DNA of 54,611 nucleotides, from contig SHUQ01000004.1 in NCBI GenBank assembly GCA_009694585.1, positions 1 to 54,611 on the forward strand, given 5' to 3'. Made by a program: the position numbers and the translations under genes. A model generated the notes under the pieces. That model was not told the DNA's origin. It saw only the letters and a list, made by a program, of their open reading frames with translations, and did no database searches. The DNA comes from Candidatus Nanopelagicales bacterium (GTDB lineage Bacteria; Actinomycetota; Actinomycetes; S36-B12). Positions 9,296-20,577 of the stretch are shown here, piece after piece (the stretch's first letter is position 1; the number at the start of each line of letters is the position of its first letter).

Positions 9296-10153
9296 TTGGG
9301 GCCGACTTTTATCCCAAGCCCATCAGTTGGTGTTTGGAACCTCGGCCCGATCCCGATCCGGGCGTATGCCCTATTTATTGTTGTCGGCATTGTCGTTGCA
9401 GTTTGGTTCGGCAACAAGCGGTATCTGGCTCGCGGGGGCAAGCCCGGGGTGATCACCGATATCGCAATCTGGGCGGTGCCATTTGGCATTGTGGGCGGGC
9501 GTCTTTATCACGTGATCTCCGATGCTCAGTTGTACTTCGGCCCAGACGGTCGAGGCTTAGCCGCTGCCTTTCGAATCTGGGACGGCGGGCTTGGGATTTG
9601 GGGCGCGGTAACTCTCGGCGCCCTAGGAGCCCTGATCGGCGCCCGGCGTGCCGGGGTGCTATTGCCACCGATTGCAGATGCTATTGCTCCGGGCATCGCA
9701 TTAGCGCAAGTGATCGGGCGCCTTGGCAACTGGTTTAACCAGGAGCTCTTCGGGGCCCCGACAACAGTCCCGTGGGCACTTGAAATTGATTTTACGCACC
9801 GCCCGGTCGGCTACGAAACCTTCGCGACTTTTCATCCGACTTTTCTTTATGAGGCGCTGTGGATGCTGGGCGTCGTGGTCGTTCTACTCTGGGCCGATAA
9901 GTGGTTTCACATGGGTCACGGCCGAGTCTTCGCGCTCTATGTGGCTTTGTACTGTACCGGACGCCTGTGGATCGAATCCCTGCGAATCGATACGGCCAAC
10001 ACGATTTTGGGCCTTCGCCTAAATATCTGGACCGCAATGCTCGTTGGCGTCGGTGCGCTTGCTTATCTGGTCATTTCGGCACGGCTTCGTCCCGGCCGCG
10101 AGGACCTCGTGAAGGCGGAGTCAGGCCAAGATTTGACATCGGGTATAGTTTGA
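9296..10153 (+). CDS. lgt: Prolipoprotein diacylglyceryl transferase
   Basis: Transfers diacylglycerol from phosphatidylglycerol to the lipobox cysteine of prolipoproteins in the cytoplasmic membrane. The 285 residues have seven predicted membrane segments and the Lgt signature [13 protein letters not shown] (about 141-153). [11 protein letters not shown] and [10 protein letters not shown], with catalytic or lipid-contacting residues, are also present. The start is a TTG, chosen because the following residues ([21 protein letters not shown] region, about 5-25) match the normal Lgt N terminus and no ATG or GTG lies nearby. Its SD is in a hairpin. Unlike many actinobacterial Lgt proteins it has no long C-terminal extension. 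Confidence 0.94.
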   Translation: MGPTFIPSPSVGVWNLGPIPIRAYALFIVVGIVVAVWFGNKRYLARGGKPGVITDIAIWAVPFGIVGGRLYHVISDAQLYFGPDGRGLAAAFRIWDGGLGIWGAVTLGALGALIGARRAGVLLPPIADAIAPGIALAQVIGRLGNWFNQELFGAPTTVPWALEIDFTHRPVGYETFATFHPTFLYEALWMLGVVVVLLWADKWFHMGHGRVFALYVALYCTGRLWIESLRIDTANTILGLRLNIWTAMLVGVGALAYLVISARLRPGREDLVKAESGQDLTSGIV

Positions 10154-10232
10154 GCCGATAGGCCAACGTCGTCCTGTCGAATCCACCCACTGGGCATTTT
10201 GCCGAGGGTGGCGCGACGACGAAAGGGCATCG
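10144..10232 (+). promoter_or_regulatory. gltB promoter and structured leader
   Basis: TATAGT at 10144-10149 is a good -10, overlapping the lgt stop region. The roughly 77-base leader folds on paper into a nested stem. The outer arms are CGTCGTC (10167-10173) with GACGACG (10215-10221), the middle arms CCACCC (10183-10188) with GGGTGG (10206-10211), and the top GGC/GCC around ATTTT. The SD AAAGGG (10222-10227) directly follows the outer right arm. The role is unproven; control of glutamate synthase translation is an inference. I do not recognise it as a named riboswitch. Confidence 0.55.
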
Positions 10233-13200
10233 ATGTCTGTTCGGACCGGCTTACCTCCTGCGCAAGGGTTGTATCAACCAAATCGCGAACATGATGCCTG
10301 CGGTGTCGCTTTCGTTGCGACTTTGACCGGGGTCGGTTCCCATGAAGTTGTAGCTAAAGCCTTGACGGCCCTGCGCAACCTCGAGCATCGAGGTGCCTCG
10401 GGTAGTGAACCCGATAGCGGCGATGGGGCCGGAATTTTACTGCAGGTGCCCGATGCCTTCCTGCGGGCAAACGTGTCATTCGAGTTGCCAGCCGTGGGAC
10501 AATATGCGGTGGGTATCGCGTTCTTGCCTGAGGTTGACTCGGAGGTGTCCGCGAGTAAGAGCACGGTAGAGCGCATTGCGCGCGATGAAGGGCTGGTAGT
10601 TCTAGGTTGGCGCAAGGTGCCAACCGATCCAACTTTGGTCGGAATGACGGCGCAAAGCGTGATGCCGACCTTCGAACAATTGTTCTTGAGCTCGTCTCAA
10701 GGTAAGGCCGGCTTGGACCTCGATCGGCAAGTTTATGCGGTCCGCAAGCGGGCAGAACGCGATGCTGATATCTACTTCCCGTCACTTTCGTCGCGGACGA
10801 TCGTTTACAAAGGCATGTTGACTGCGGGGCAGCTACAGCCTTTCTACCCGGACCTATCCGATGCGTTGGTGACATCCGCCCTGGCTCTCGTGCACTCGCG
10901 TTTTTCAACAAATACATTTCCGTCATGGCCGTTGGCTCATCCGTATCGTTTCATCTCGCACAATGGGGAGATTAATACAGTTCAGGGTAATCGAAACTGG
11001 ATGCAGGCCCGTGAGTCCATGCTGACTTCCGCAATCATCCCAGGTGACATGACTCGGCTGTTTCCAATTTGTACCGGTGGTGGCAGTGATTCGGCATCAT
11101 TTGATGAAGTACTTGAATTGATTCATTTGGGAGGTCGGTCGCTCCCGCATGCAGTGTTGATGATGATCCCGGAGGCTTGGGAGAACCATCCAGACATCGA
11201 TCCAGCTCGCCGGGCTTTCTATGAATTCCATTCGACCCTGATGGAACCATGGGATGGTCCCGCGAATGTTTGTTTCACCGACGGCACGATTATCGGCGCG
11301 GTGCTGGATCGAAACGGCCTGCGCCCTGGCAGATTTTGGGTTACCGCGGACGGGTTGGTAGTGCTGGCTTCAGAATCTGGGGTGTTGGACTTAGACCCCG
11401 CCACAATAGTGCAAAAGGGCCGGCTGCAGCCGGGTCGGATGTTTCTCGTAGACACCGCCGCCGGACGCATTATCGATGATCATGAAGTCAAAGCAGAGTT
11501 GGCGGCGGCTGAGCCTTATGCAGATTGGCTGAATGAGGGCCTAGTGCATCTTGAAGAGTTGCCAGAGCGTGAGCACATCGTGCACACCCGCGACTCGGTC
11601 GCTCGGCGGCAGCAAACATTTGGCTACTCCGAAGAAGAACTAAGAGTCATCCTTGAGCCCATGGCCCGCATGGGCGCCGAGCCACTTGGGTCGATGGGTA
11701 CTGATACCCCAATTGCGGTGCTTTCTAATCGTCCAAGATTACTTTTCGACTATTTCCAGCAGTTATTTGCTCAAGTTACAAACCCGCCGCTTGATGCCAT
11801 CCGAGAGGAGATCGTAACTTCACTTTCAAGTCATATTGGTCCGGAAGGCAACTTGCTGGAAGCAACGGCAGGGCACTGCAAGCAGGTCGTTCTTCCATTC
11901 CCAGTGATTGATAACGATGAACTCTCCAAGGTCTTGCACATCAATGCCGATGGCACCATGCCGCGTTTTGCTGGGGTGCGCATCTCCGGGCTATATCCGG
12001 TCGCCGGCGGGGGAGAGGAACTCGGCCGATGTTTAAGTGAGATTTTCAATGAGGTTGATGCGGTCATTCGACAGGGGAAGCGCTTCATCGTGCTCTCCGA
12101 CCGCGACAGCGATGCGGTCAAAGCTCCCATTCCGTCGCTCTTGCTATGCGCAGCCGTTCACCATCACTTAGTGCGCACTAAGGCGCGCACCATGGTGACC
12201 ATGCTCGTTGAGGCCGGGGACGTGCGTGAAGTTCATCATGTCGCTCTACTTATCGGCTATGGCGCCGCTGCCGTAAACCCATATCTTGCACTTGAGTCGA
12301 TTGAAGATTTGGCCAGGCGCGGTGCGATTGAAGGGATCAGCCCGGAGCGCGCAATGCGCAACTTGGTTAAGTCGCTCGGCAAGGGTGTTCTGAAAGTTAT
12401 GAGCAAGATGGGCGTCTCAACCGTTGCTTCGTATCGCGGTGCGCAGATTTTCGAAGCCATTGGTTTGGCACAGTCGGTGGTGGACGCCTACTTCACCGGA
12501 ACTTCTTCTCGACTTGGTGGAGTGGGCCTCGACGTACTAGCGGCGGAGGTATCGGCGCGTCACGCGGTTGCTTATCCGCCATCTGGTATTTCACCAGCGC
12601 ACCGCACTTTGAATATTGGCGGTGAATACCAGTGGCGCCGCGAAGGTGAGCCGCACTTATTTGACCCGGATACGGTTTTTCGACTTCAGCATGCAACGCG
12701 CAATAAAAGATTCGATATTTTCCAGCAATATACAGCCGGTGTTAATCAGCAATCAGAGCGTCTAATGACCTTGCGTGGGCTATTTACGATGCGTGTCGGT
12801 CTTAGACCGGCGGTGCCACTTGATGAAGTGGAGTCGGGCGCAGCAATCATCAAGAGGTTTTCAACGGGGGCGATGTCGTACGGATCCATCTCATCGGAAG
12901 CACATGAGACATTAGCCATTGCCATGAATCGGATGGGCGCAAAGTCCAATACGGGTGAAGGCGGTGAAGACCCCGAGCGATATGTGGTGATGCCAAATGG
13001 TGATTCGAGGCGTTCTGCCATCAAGCAGGTTGCATCTGGTCGATTTGGAGTGACGAGTGAATACCTGGTGAATAGCGAAGATATCCAAATTAAAATGGCC
13101 CAGGGCGCCAAGCCCGGTGAGGGCGGTCAGTTGCCCGGCCACAAGGTTTATCCGTGGATCGCCAAAACTCGTCATTCAACCCCAGGCGTGGGTTTGATTT

Positions 13201-14765
13201 CGCCACCGCCGCACCATGACATCTATTCGATTGAAGATCTCGCGCAGTTGATCCATGACTTAAAGAATGCGAATCCGCTTGCTCGTATTCATGTCAAACT
13301 GGTATCGGAGGTGGGAGTCGGCACAGTCGCCGCGGGCGTGGCCAAAGCCCACGCTGACGTCGTGCTCATTTCTGGTCATGATGGCGGTACCGGAGCTTCA
13401 CCTCTTACTTCGCTAAAGCATGCGGGTGCGCCATGGGAGTTGGGTCTGGCTGAGGTGCAACAGACACTGATATTGAATGGACTCAGAGACCGCATTGTTG
13501 TGCAAACTGACGGCCAGTTGAAGACCGGGCGCGATGTTGTTATCGCAGCATTGCTTGGCGCGGAGGAATTCGGCTTTGCAACCGCCCCGCTGGTCGTTAT
13601 GGGCTGCGTAATGATGCGGGTTTGTCATCTCGATACTTGTCCGGTGGGCGTTGCTACCCAGAACCCGGTACTTCGTGAGCGCTTCACGGGTGAGCCGGAG
13701 TTCGTCGAGACATTTTTTGAGTACATAGCTGAAGAAGTTCGCGGGTATTTAGCAGAACTTGGTTTTCGTACTCTTGAAGAAGCCGTGGGCCATGCAGAGT
13801 TCTTGGATGTTGAGGGGGCCGTCAGGCATTGGAAGACCGCCGGTCTAGATCTAACACTAATTATGCACGTTCCTGCCGGTGCGCAAGATGCACCTCGACA
13901 CCAGCAGATTTCGCAAGATCACGGGTTAGACCGGGCTTTGGATGTCGAGTTGATAACCCTTTGTGCCCCAGCGTTGGAGCGGGCAGAGCCGGTGCAGGCG
14001 CGATTGGCAATCCGCAACGTAAATCGGACCGTGGGCACAATGTTGGGGTCAGAGGTGACACGGCGACATGGTGGGGGTGGTTTACCCGATGGCACCATTG
14101 ACCTGACCTTTGTCGGGTCTGCCGGGCAGTCCTTTGGTGCCTTTCTTCCGCGTGGGATAACCCTTCGCCTCGTGGGCGATGCGAATGACTATGTTGGGAA
14201 GGGGCTCTCGGGAGGGCAGATCGTGGTGCATCCGGCGCCCGAGGCTACCTTCGTTGCCGAAGCCAACATTATTGCCGGCAACGTCATTGGCTACGGGGCT
14301 ACCAGCGGTGCCATTTATCTGCGCGGTCGAGTCGGTGAGCGTTTTTGTGTTCGCAACTCCGGCGCAACCGCGGTGGTTGAAGGTGTTGGGGACCATGCAT
14401 GTGAATACATGACTGGGGGCCGCGTGGTGGTTTTGGGTGGCACCGGCCGCAACCTCGGTGCTGGTATGTCCGGTGGCGTTGCTTATGTACTGGATCTGCT
14501 CCCGGGGATGGTTAACCCAGAGATGGTGGATTTAGATCCGCTTTCGACCGCAGATCTTGATGAGTTGCAATTAATTGTTCGTGATCATTTTGAAGCGACA
14601 CAGTCTGAGGTAGCGCGATTACTTCTTGATGAGTGGCCAGTAAGCGGTGGTCGCTTCACCAAGATCATGCCGAAGGACTTCAAGCGCGTGCTAGCGCTGA
14701 GCGCGCAAGCACTGGCCGACGGGCTGGACCCAGCAACTTTGGTAATGGTAGGAAATCGTGGCTGA
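10233..14765 (+). CDS. gltB: Glutamate synthase large subunit
   Basis: Makes two glutamates from glutamine and 2-oxoglutarate, with electrons from GltD. The full length of 1510 residues matches the NADPH-type alpha subunit. Cys23 in HDACGVAF is the class II glutaminase nucleophile, so the first 22 residues are a propeptide to be removed. The central FMN-binding domain has [12 protein letters not shown]-type glutaminase elements before it and [14 protein letters not shown] and GVATQNP within it. The 3Fe-4S cysteines are in [15 protein letters not shown] (about 1125-1140). The C-terminal beta-helix has repeated G-x-x-x-G-x-x-x-G turns. The SD is AAAGGG. The stop overlaps the gltD start by eight bases. 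Confidence 0.97.
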   Translation: MSVRTGLPPAQGLYQPNREHDACGVAFVATLTGVGSHEVVAKALTALRNLEHRGASGSEPDSGDGAGILLQVPDAFLRANVSFELPAVGQYAVGIAFLPEVDSEVSASKSTVERIARDEGLVVLGWRKVPTDPTLVGMTAQSVMPTFEQLFLSSSQGKAGLDLDRQVYAVRKRAERDADIYFPSLSSRTIVYKGMLTAGQLQPFYPDLSDALVTSALALVHSRFSTNTFPSWPLAHPYRFISHNGEINTVQGNRNWMQARESMLTSAIIPGDMTRLFPICTGGGSDSASFDEVLELIHLGGRSLPHAVLMMIPEAWENHPDIDPARRAFYEFHSTLMEPWDGPANVCFTDGTIIGAVLDRNGLRPGRFWVTADGLVVLASESGVLDLDPATIVQKGRLQPGRMFLVDTAAGRIIDDHEVKAELAAAEPYADWLNEGLVHLEELPEREHIVHTRDSVARRQQTFGYSEEELRVILEPMARMGAEPLGSMGTDTPIAVLSNRPRLLFDYFQQLFAQVTNPPLDAIREEIVTSLSSHIGPEGNLLEATAGHCKQVVLPFPVIDNDELSKVLHINADGTMPRFAGVRISGLYPVAGGGEELGRCLSEIFNEVDAVIRQGKRFIVLSDRDSDAVKAPIPSLLLCAAVHHHLVRTKARTMVTMLVEAGDVREVHHVALLIGYGAAAVNPYLALESIEDLARRGAIEGISPERAMRNLVKSLGKGVLKVMSKMGVSTVASYRGAQIFEAIGLAQSVVDAYFTGTSSRLGGVGLDVLAAEVSARHAVAYPPSGISPAHRTLNIGGEYQWRREGEPHLFDPDTVFRLQHATRNKRFDIFQQYTAGVNQQSERLMTLRGLFTMRVGLRPAVPLDEVESGAAIIKRFSTGAMSYGSISSEAHETLAIAMNRMGAKSNTGEGGEDPERYVVMPNGDSRRSAIKQVASGRFGVTSEYLVNSEDIQIKMAQGAKPGEGGQLPGHKVYPWIAKTRHSTPGVGLISPPPHHDIYSIEDLAQLIHDLKNANPLARIHVKLVSEVGVGTVAAGVAKAHADVVLISGHDGGTGASPLTSLKHAGAPWELGLAEVQQTLILNGLRDRIVVQTDGQLKTGRDVVIAALLGAEEFGFATAPLVVMGCVMMRVCHLDTCPVGVATQNPVLRERFTGEPEFVETFFEYIAEEVRGYLAELGFRTLEEAVGHAEFLDVEGAVRHWKTAGLDLTLIMHVPAGAQDAPRHQQISQDHGLDRALDVELITLCAPALERAEPVQARLAIRNVNRTVGTMLGSEVTRRHGGGGLPDGTIDLTFVGSAGQSFGAFLPRGITLRLVGDANDYVGKGLSGGQIVVHPAPEATFVAEANIIAGNVIGYGATSGAIYLRGRVGERFCVRNSGATAVVEGVGDHACEYMTGGRVVVLGGTGRNLGAGMSGGVAYVLDLLPGMVNPEMVDLDPLSTADLDELQLIVRDHFEATQSEVARLLLDEWPVSGGRFTKIMPKDFKRVLALSAQALADGLDPATLVMVGNRG

Positions 14766-16212
14766 TCCAAAGGGTTTCTTAAACACTGACCGTGAACTTC
14801 CGGTGCGGCGTCCGGTAGATATTCGTTTGCAAGATTGGCGTGAAGTGTATCTGGAGTTCGGCACTGACCGGCTAGAGAAACAAGCTGGCCGTTGCATGGA
14901 TTGCGGTATCCCGTTCTGCCATAACGGTTGTCCCCTTGGCAATTTGATCCCGGAGTGGAATGACCTAGTCTGGCGGGGGGATTGGCAGGCCGCAAGTGAG
15001 CGGTTGCATGCGACCAATAACTTCCCAGAATTCACCGGACGCTTGTGTCCGGCTCCGTGCGAAACCGCATGTGTTCTTGGCATTAATGCCGATGCGGTGA
15101 CGATCAAACAGGTAGAAGTCTCGATTATCGACAAAGCCTGGGAGCAGGGGTGGGTGACCCCGCAGCCACCCGAGCGACTTTCCGGTAAGACGATTGCGGT
15201 AATCGGATCAGGCCCTGCCGGTTTGGCGGCAGCGCAGCAATTAGCCAGAGCAGGTCACACGGTTGCGGTCTATGAGCGGGCAGATCGGATAGGCGGCCTG
15301 CTGCGTTACGGCATCCCAGAATTCAAGATGGAGAAAACCCATCTTGATAACAGGTTGGCCCAACTCGTTGCCGAAGGGGTCAAGTTCCGCGCCGGAGTAG
15401 ATGTCGGAACTGATATTTCCGGTGCGGATTTGCGGCGGCGGTACGACGCGGTGGTCCTGGCGATAGGTGCCACGAAGTGGCGTGACCTGCCTATTGCCGG
15501 ACGCGAACTGCGCGGGGTTTATCAAGCAATGGAAGTACTGCCGTTGGCCAATCGGGTTCAGGAAGGTGATCTGGCACTTTCCCCCATTGATTTGAGTGGC
15601 AAGCAGGTTGTAATCATTGGCGGAGGCGACACGGGAGCCGATTGCCTTGGGACCGTCCACCGCCAAGGCGCGGCATCGGTAACGCAGTTGGAAATCTTGC
15701 CGCTACCGCCGACTATCCGTCCGGGTACCCAGCCTTGGCCTACGTATCCGATGACTTACCGAACCACCAGTGCCCACGAGGAAGGTGGCGAGCGAATATT
15801 TGCGGTAGCCACCGAAGCCTTTATCGATGACGGCACCGGCCAGCTGGCGGCACTGCAAATTGTTGATGTGGAAGCTCGCGATGGGGGTTTCCATCCGATT
15901 GCTGGCTCGGCACGTGAATTGCCCGCAGATGTGGTTCTTCTGGCGATGGGCTTCACCGGCCCCGAGCCCGGCTTGGTGATAGGCCAGTTGGGCTTAGAAC
16001 TAGATGAACGCGGCACCGTAAAGCGGTATGCCGATTACCGGACTGACGTGGATGGGGTTTATGTATGCGGTGATGCCGGACGGGGCCAGTCACTCATCGT
16101 TTGGGCCATCGCCGAAGGCCGGGCGACTGCGGCGGCGGTGGATAAGTACCTAACCGGTACCACGAACCTGCCGGCACCGATTGCGGCTACGGCGCGGCCA
16201 CTTGTGGTATGA
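14758..16212 (+). CDS. gltD: Glutamate synthase small subunit
   Basis: The NAD(P)H-oxidising flavoprotein partner of GltB, 484 residues. The N-terminal ferredoxin-like part has the cysteines [16 protein letters not shown] (about 40-55) and CPAPCETAC (about 97-105) for two 4Fe-4S clusters. An FAD-binding GSGPAGLAA (about 149) and a second, NADPH-binding GGGDTGADC (about 290) follow, with [10 protein letters not shown] near 440 closing the FAD fold. It starts at GTG 14758 inside the end of gltB. pyk follows from its own leaderless promoter 35 bases on. Confidence 0.96.
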   Translation: MADPKGFLNTDRELPVRRPVDIRLQDWREVYLEFGTDRLEKQAGRCMDCGIPFCHNGCPLGNLIPEWNDLVWRGDWQAASERLHATNNFPEFTGRLCPAPCETACVLGINADAVTIKQVEVSIIDKAWEQGWVTPQPPERLSGKTIAVIGSGPAGLAAAQQLARAGHTVAVYERADRIGGLLRYGIPEFKMEKTHLDNRLAQLVAEGVKFRAGVDVGTDISGADLRRRYDAVVLAIGATKWRDLPIAGRELRGVYQAMEVLPLANRVQEGDLALSPIDLSGKQVVIIGGGDTGADCLGTVHRQGAASVTQLEILPLPPTIRPGTQPWPTYPMTYRTTSAHEEGGERIFAVATEAFIDDGTGQLAALQIVDVEARDGGFHPIAGSARELPADVVLLAMGFTGPEPGLVIGQLGLELDERGTVKRYADYRTDVDGVYVCGDAGRGQSLIVWAIAEGRATAAAVDKYLTGTTNLPAPIAATARPLVV

Positions 16213-16234
16213 CAGCGCTTACAAGCCATTGGGC

Positions 16235-16240
16235 TAGGAT
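16235..16240 (+). promoter_or_regulatory. Leaderless -10 for pyk
   Basis: TAGGAT ends seven bases before the ATG at 16248. An ATGACA at 16209-16214 could serve as a distant -35 (spacer about 20). The AAGG just before the ATG is too close to act as an SD. Confidence 0.6.
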
Positions 16241-16247
16241 CTAAGGC

Positions 16248-17672
16248 ATGCGCCGGGCGAAGATCGTTGTCACTTTAGGGCCGGCTAGTTCTTCCTTGGA
16301 GAGTATTCGCGCCCTTATCGCCGCCGGCATGGATGTGGCGCGCCTCAACCTTTCACACGGTGCCCATGAAGAGCACATTGCGGCGTATGCGGCGGTGCGC
16401 CAAGCGGCCGATGAGGCTGGTCGGGGAGTTGGGATCTTGGTCGACCTGCAAGGTCCAAAGATTCGACTTGGCCGCTTCGAGTCGGGGCCGGTGCTGCTAG
16501 AAGTCGGGGCCGAATTCATCGTCACTACCGAAGATGTCCCTGGTGATGTGACAATGGTATCCACGACGTACGCAGGGTTGCCGGGCGATGTGCACCCCGG
16601 CGATCAGGTTTTGGTTGATGACGGCCGGATTTCGCTAGAAGTAGTTGCTGTTGATGGTCCGCGCGTGGTCACGCGGGTAATTGAAGGTGGCCGAGTATCG
16701 GATAACAAGGGTTTTAATCTGCCCGGGGTGGCCGTCAGCGTGCCAGCTATGTCCGAGAAAGATGTTGATGATTTGCGGTGGGCGCTGCGTATCGGCGCCG
16801 ACCTGATCGCTTTGTCCTTTGTCCGATCGGCTGCCGACATAACAGACGTTCATCGCATTATGGATGAAGAAGGTGTGCGACTTCCGGTGCTTGCGAAAGT
16901 CGAGAAACCGCAAGCGGTTGACAACCTCGAGGAGATTGTTGAGGCATTTGACGGCGTGATGGTGGCCCGCGGTGACCTCGGCGTGGAATTGCCGCTCGAA
17001 GCGGTGCCTTTGGTGCAAAAACGCGCGATTCAGTTGTGCCGTGAAGTGTCCAAGCCGGTAATTGTCGCTACCCAGATGCTCGATTCGATGATCACCGCCA
17101 CCAGACCCACTCGCGCTGAGGTCAGTGATGTGGCAAATGCGGTGCTCGATGGCGCTGACGCCTTGATGCTGTCGGGGGAGACCAGCGTAGGTGAGCACCC
17201 CAACTTGGTAATCGAGACTATGGCCAGAATCATCGAGCACGTTGAAGGGGAAGCACTGACCTCGCTGCCACCCTTAGATGATGAGCGTGAAGGTTCAACC
17301 GCTCGGGCGCTCACCCGTGCCGCGGTGGGTGTTGCCGATGATATTGAAGCAACCCATCTAATTGCCTTTACCGAGACCGGGTTATCAGCGCGCCTTATTG
17401 CTCGGTGGCGCAACCAAACCCCACTACTTGCATTCACCCCGAACGCTCGGGTGCGCAGCCAGCTTTCTTTGGTTTGGGGGGTCGAGACATTCTTGGTAGC
17501 CGGGGTCATACATACCGACGACATGGTGGCGCAGGTAGACCGAGCACTTCTCGATATCGGGCGCGCGACAGCAGGTGATCGAGTCGTCATTGTCGCGGGG
17601 GTGCCACCTGGTATACCGGGAACCACGAACGGCATGCGGGTGCACAAAATTGGCTCCGGTCCGCGCGGCTGA
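16248..17672 (+). CDS. pyk: Pyruvate kinase
   Basis: Last step of glycolysis: phosphoenolpyruvate plus ADP to pyruvate plus ATP. The 474 residues comprise an N-terminal RRAKIVVTLGPAS, barrel motifs NLSHG, VDLQGPKIRLG, KVEKPQAVDNL, the active-site MVARGDLGVE (about 240-250) and MLSGETSVGEHP, and a C-terminal allosteric domain. The length is that of the usual bacterial type, without the extra PEP-utiliser domain found in Bacilli. It follows gltD, from which it is transcriptionally separable, and precedes the pyr operon promoter by under 100 bases. Confidence 0.97.
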   Translation: MRRAKIVVTLGPASSSLESIRALIAAGMDVARLNLSHGAHEEHIAAYAAVRQAADEAGRGVGILVDLQGPKIRLGRFESGPVLLEVGAEFIVTTEDVPGDVTMVSTTYAGLPGDVHPGDQVLVDDGRISLEVVAVDGPRVVTRVIEGGRVSDNKGFNLPGVAVSVPAMSEKDVDDLRWALRIGADLIALSFVRSAADITDVHRIMDEEGVRLPVLAKVEKPQAVDNLEEIVEAFDGVMVARGDLGVELPLEAVPLVQKRAIQLCREVSKPVIVATQMLDSMITATRPTRAEVSDVANAVLDGADALMLSGETSVGEHPNLVIETMARIIEHVEGEALTSLPPLDDEREGSTARALTRAAVGVADDIEATHLIAFTETGLSARLIARWRNQTPLLAFTPNARVRSQLSLVWGVETFLVAGVIHTDDMVAQVDRALLDIGRATAGDRVVIVAGVPPGIPGTTNGMRVHKIGSGPRG

Positions 17673-17694
17673 GTTGTTTCAAAAACACCTGTGC

Positions 17695-17700
17695 TATGAT
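17695..17700 (+). promoter_or_regulatory. Extended -10 of the pyr operon
   Basis: TATGAT preceded by TGC forms an extended -10; TTGTTT at 17674-17679 is a possible -35 (spacer 15). Transcription from about 17707 would give a leader of about 52 bases holding the PyrR site. Confidence 0.6.
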
Positions 17701-17706
17701 AAACTC

Positions 17707-17758
17707 GTTAGACGTCCTTTAAGTCCGTCCAGTGAGACGGGGAAGGGGGTCCATTTTC
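17707..17758 (+). promoter_or_regulatory. PyrR-binding RNA hairpin in the pyrR leader
   Basis: CCGTC (17725-17729) and GACGG (17736-17740) close the hexaloop CAGTGA. This fits the CNGNGA loop bound by PyrR in the Bacillus and mycobacterial pyr leaders. A lower stem CCTT (17716-17719) with AAGG (17743-17746) leaves an internal bulge, as in known sites. The lower stem covers the SD GGAAGGGGG, and there is no terminator, so UMP-loaded PyrR would block translation. Comparison with the known element is from memory of its consensus. Confidence 0.75.
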
Positions 17759-18334
17759 ATGGATTCGGCTTTCACAGATTCAGCGTTCAGTGGTCCTGCA
17801 CGGTCGGTGGTGCTAGATGCGGGTGATATTGGTCGGGCGATTAGGCGCATTGCACATGAGATTGTGGAGCGCAATAAGGGCGCGGCCGACCTAATTTTGC
17901 TGGGAATTCCAACCCGGGGTGTGTTCCTAGCCAGTCGCATTGCTGCCTCTATTGAGCAAATTGACGGCGAGGTCGTAGCTGTTGGTGCCCTTGATGTCAC
18001 CTTGTACCGAGATGACCTGCGACTGCGTCCGACTCGGGCGCTGGAACCGAGCGCCATCCCAGATAGCGGCGTAGATGACAAAGTCGTAGTCCTAATTGAT
18101 GATGTGCTCTTTTCTGGGCGCACAATTCGGGCAGCTCTTGACGCACTGAATGACATCGGGCGCCCACGCGCTGTGCAACTTGCTGCCCTAGTCGATAGGG
18201 GGCACAGAGAGTTGCCCATTCGTGCCGACTTCGTGGGCAAGAACCTGCCTACCGCATTAGCGGAGCAGGTGCGGGTGCGCCTAATTGAGTTCGACGATAG
18301 AGATGAAGTCTCCATCGAGGGTGGCTCGAACTAG
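17759..18334 (+). CDS. pyrR: Pyrimidine operon regulator PyrR
   Basis: An RNA-binding attenuation or translation-control protein of the pyr genes, with a uracil phosphoribosyltransferase fold. From the ATG at 17759 it has 191 residues, the normal size; the reading frame is open a few codons upstream but those overlap the regulatory hairpin. The PRPP-binding loop [14 protein letters not shown] (about 114-127) is intact, and LIGIPTRG-like residues ([12 protein letters not shown]) appear near 51. It heads the operon pyrR-B-C-carA-B-K-D-F and its own leader has a PyrR site, so it is probably autoregulated. pyrB starts directly after its stop. Confidence 0.95.
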   Translation: MDSAFTDSAFSGPARSVVLDAGDIGRAIRRIAHEIVERNKGAADLILLGIPTRGVFLASRIAASIEQIDGEVVAVGALDVTLYRDDLRLRPTRALEPSAIPDSGVDDKVVVLIDDVLFSGRTIRAALDALNDIGRPRAVQLAALVDRGHRELPIRADFVGKNLPTALAEQVRVRLIEFDDRDEVSIEGGSN

Positions 18335-19285
18335 ATGCGACACTTACTTTCTGCCGGTGACTTGGACGTAGATTCTGCCTGCCTGATCCTCGATACCGCG
18401 GCGCAGTTGGCGTCTGTGACCGATCGTTCGGTAAAGAAACTACCAACTTTACGCGGCCGTACCGTGGTTAATTTATTCTTTGAGGATTCCACTCGAACGA
18501 GAATTTCATTCGAGATTGCAGCCAAGCGACTCTCGGCCGATGTCATAAACTTTGTCGCCAAGAGTTCTAGTGTTTCGAAAGGCGAAAGTCTTAAAGACAC
18601 TGCGCTCACCTTGGAGGCTATGGGTGCTGACGCCGTCGTAATTCGACATAGTTCGTCAGGGGCGCCGCATCGCTTGGCGACGGCGGGTTGGATCCAAGGC
18701 AGCGTAGTTAATGCGGGTGACGGCACACACGAGCATCCAACGCAGGCACTGCTTGATGCATTCACACTTCGGCACCACTTACGTGATGGCACCGGGGATC
18801 TAGCCGGGCTGCGAGTGGCAATAGTTGGGGATATCTTGCACAGTCGGGTAGCAAGGTCCAATGTGCTGCTACTCCGCACTCTTGGCGCTCATGCAACGGT
18901 GGTAGCGCCTCCAACTTTACTTCCATACGGTGTAAACGAATGGCCCTGCTCGGTTAGTTACGACCTTGACGAGGTGCTGCCGAATGTTGACGCGGTCATG
19001 ATGCTCAGGGTGCAGACAGAGCGCATGCAAGCGGCGTACTTCCCGTCAGTCAATGAGTACAGCCGTAGATATGGGTTAGATATTCGCAGGATGGGTTTGT
19101 TGCCACCGCATGCGATCATCTTGCACCCGGGCCCAATGAATCGGGGTATGGAGATTTCGGCAGATGTTGCTGACAGCACGCGCGCGGTGATGGCCGAGCA
19201 AGTTGCCAACGGGGTGAGCATTCGCATGGCTGTTCTTTATCTACTTCTTGGTGGCATGAGTGAAGATGACAGGAAGGGCCTTTGA
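18335..19285 (+). CDS. pyrB: Aspartate carbamoyltransferase catalytic subunit
   Basis: Joins carbamoyl phosphate to aspartate, the committed step of UMP synthesis. The 316 residues contain the carbamoyl-phosphate loop [13 protein letters not shown] (about 49-61), HPTQALLD near 137 and HPGPMNRG near 267. No regulatory pyrI is present, as is usual where PyrR controls the operon. The ATG is immediately after the pyrR stop, with no spacer, and the stop shares a base with the pyrC ATG. The start is supported by the typical N terminus [10 protein letters not shown]. Confidence 0.97.
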   Translation: MRHLLSAGDLDVDSACLILDTAAQLASVTDRSVKKLPTLRGRTVVNLFFEDSTRTRISFEIAAKRLSADVINFVAKSSSVSKGESLKDTALTLEAMGADAVVIRHSSSGAPHRLATAGWIQGSVVNAGDGTHEHPTQALLDAFTLRHHLRDGTGDLAGLRVAIVGDILHSRVARSNVLLLRTLGAHATVVAPPTLLPYGVNEWPCSVSYDLDEVLPNVDAVMMLRVQTERMQAAYFPSVNEYSRRYGLDIRRMGLLPPHAIILHPGPMNRGMEISADVADSTRAVMAEQVANGVSIRMAVLYLLLGGMSEDDRKGL

Positions 19286-20577
19286 TGACGAGCGAGAGCA
19301 CGGTAATTCGCGGAGTGTGCCCGTATGGTGAAGAACCTGTTGATTTTGTCATCGCTGGGGGGGTGATTGCGGAGATCGTCAAGGCGGGTACCGGTGCTGG
19401 CCGAGTTATCGATGGGTCCGATCTAATCGCGCTACCTGGTTTTGTGGACGTGCACACGCATTTGCGTGAACCCGGGCACGAGGATGCTGAGACCGTTGAG
19501 ACCGGATCACGGGCTGCGGCCCTTGGCGGGTTCACCGCTGTCTTCGCCATGGCAAATACTTCGCCGGTTGCTGATACCGCGGGGGTCGTCGAGCAGGTGT
19601 GGCATCTAGGTCAAGAAACCGGATTGGTCGATGTCATCCCGGTGGGAGCGGTCACCGTTGGTCTAGGTGGTGAGCACTTGGCTGAACTTGGCGCCATGGC
19701 AACTTCGGTGGCGCAGGTTCGGATGTTTAGCGATGACGGTAAGTGCGTTCATGATGCCGCGATCATGCGCAGGGCCCTTGAATATGTAAAGGCATTCGAC
19801 GGTGTCATTGCCCAACATGCCCAAGAACCAAGATTGACAGTTGACGCCCAAATGAACGAAGGCGCGCTGTCGGGGCAACTTGGCCTCACGGGCTGGCCCA
19901 GTGTTGCTGAAGAATCTATTGTCGCGCGGGATGTGCTACTCGCAGAGCATGTTAATTCGCGGCTACATGTTTGCCATGTGTCAACGGCCGGTTCGGTAGA
20001 TGTCATCAGGTGGGCCAAAAGTCGCGGTATCAAGGTCACCGCCGAAGTTACGCCCCATCATTTACTTCTTACCGAGGATCTTGTTGCTAGTTATGACCCG
20101 GTCTACAAAGTAAATCCACCACTTAGAACCAGAGCAGATATAGCGGCGTTACGAGCCGCATTGGCAGATGGCACGATCGATGCCATTGCCACCGATCATG
20201 CGCCGCACCCTCATGAAGATAAGGATTGCGAGTGGGCGGCCGCGGCATTCGGCATGCTCGGGTTACAGACTTCATTTAGTATCGCGGTGTTAACCATGAT
20301 TGATTCCGGGCTACTTGACTGGCGCGCCCTCGCCGACCGGATGTCGGTGCGCCCGGCCCGGATCGGCCATGCGGTCGGGCACGGGCACGACTTAGTTGTT
20401 GGCGTTCCGGCGAATATCTGCGTGGTTGATCCGGCTGCATCTTGGGTGGTGGAACCTTTGACATTCGTTTCGAAAAGTCGAAACAGTCCGTATTCAGGGA
20501 TGACATTGCCGGGCAAAGTCGTCCATGTATTTAAGGCGGGTAAAGCGACTGTTGTCGATGGCGGGCTCGCGTGGTGA
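19285..20577 (+). CDS. pyrC: Dihydroorotase
   Basis: Cyclises carbamoyl-aspartate to dihydroorotate. The ATG at 19285, in a TGATG overlap with pyrB, gives 430 residues; a TTG one codon earlier is less likely. AAGGG lies eight bases upstream. The metal-binding [12 protein letters not shown] (about 53-64) and IATDHAPH (about 298-305) mark a type I (long, PyrC1) dihydroorotase of the amidohydrolase superfamily with all ligands present. It sits between pyrB and carA, and its stop overlaps carA's GTG. Confidence 0.96.
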   Translation: MTSESTVIRGVCPYGEEPVDFVIAGGVIAEIVKAGTGAGRVIDGSDLIALPGFVDVHTHLREPGHEDAETVETGSRAAALGGFTAVFAMANTSPVADTAGVVEQVWHLGQETGLVDVIPVGAVTVGLGGEHLAELGAMATSVAQVRMFSDDGKCVHDAAIMRRALEYVKAFDGVIAQHAQEPRLTVDAQMNEGALSGQLGLTGWPSVAEESIVARDVLLAEHVNSRLHVCHVSTAGSVDVIRWAKSRGIKVTAEVTPHHLLLTEDLVASYDPVYKVNPPLRTRADIAALRAALADGTIDAIATDHAPHPHEDKDCEWAAAAFGMLGLQTSFSIAVLTMIDSGLLDWRALADRMSVRPARIGHAVGHGHDLVVGVPANICVVDPAASWVVEPLTFVSKSRNSPYSGMTLPGKVVHVFKAGKATVVDGGLAW

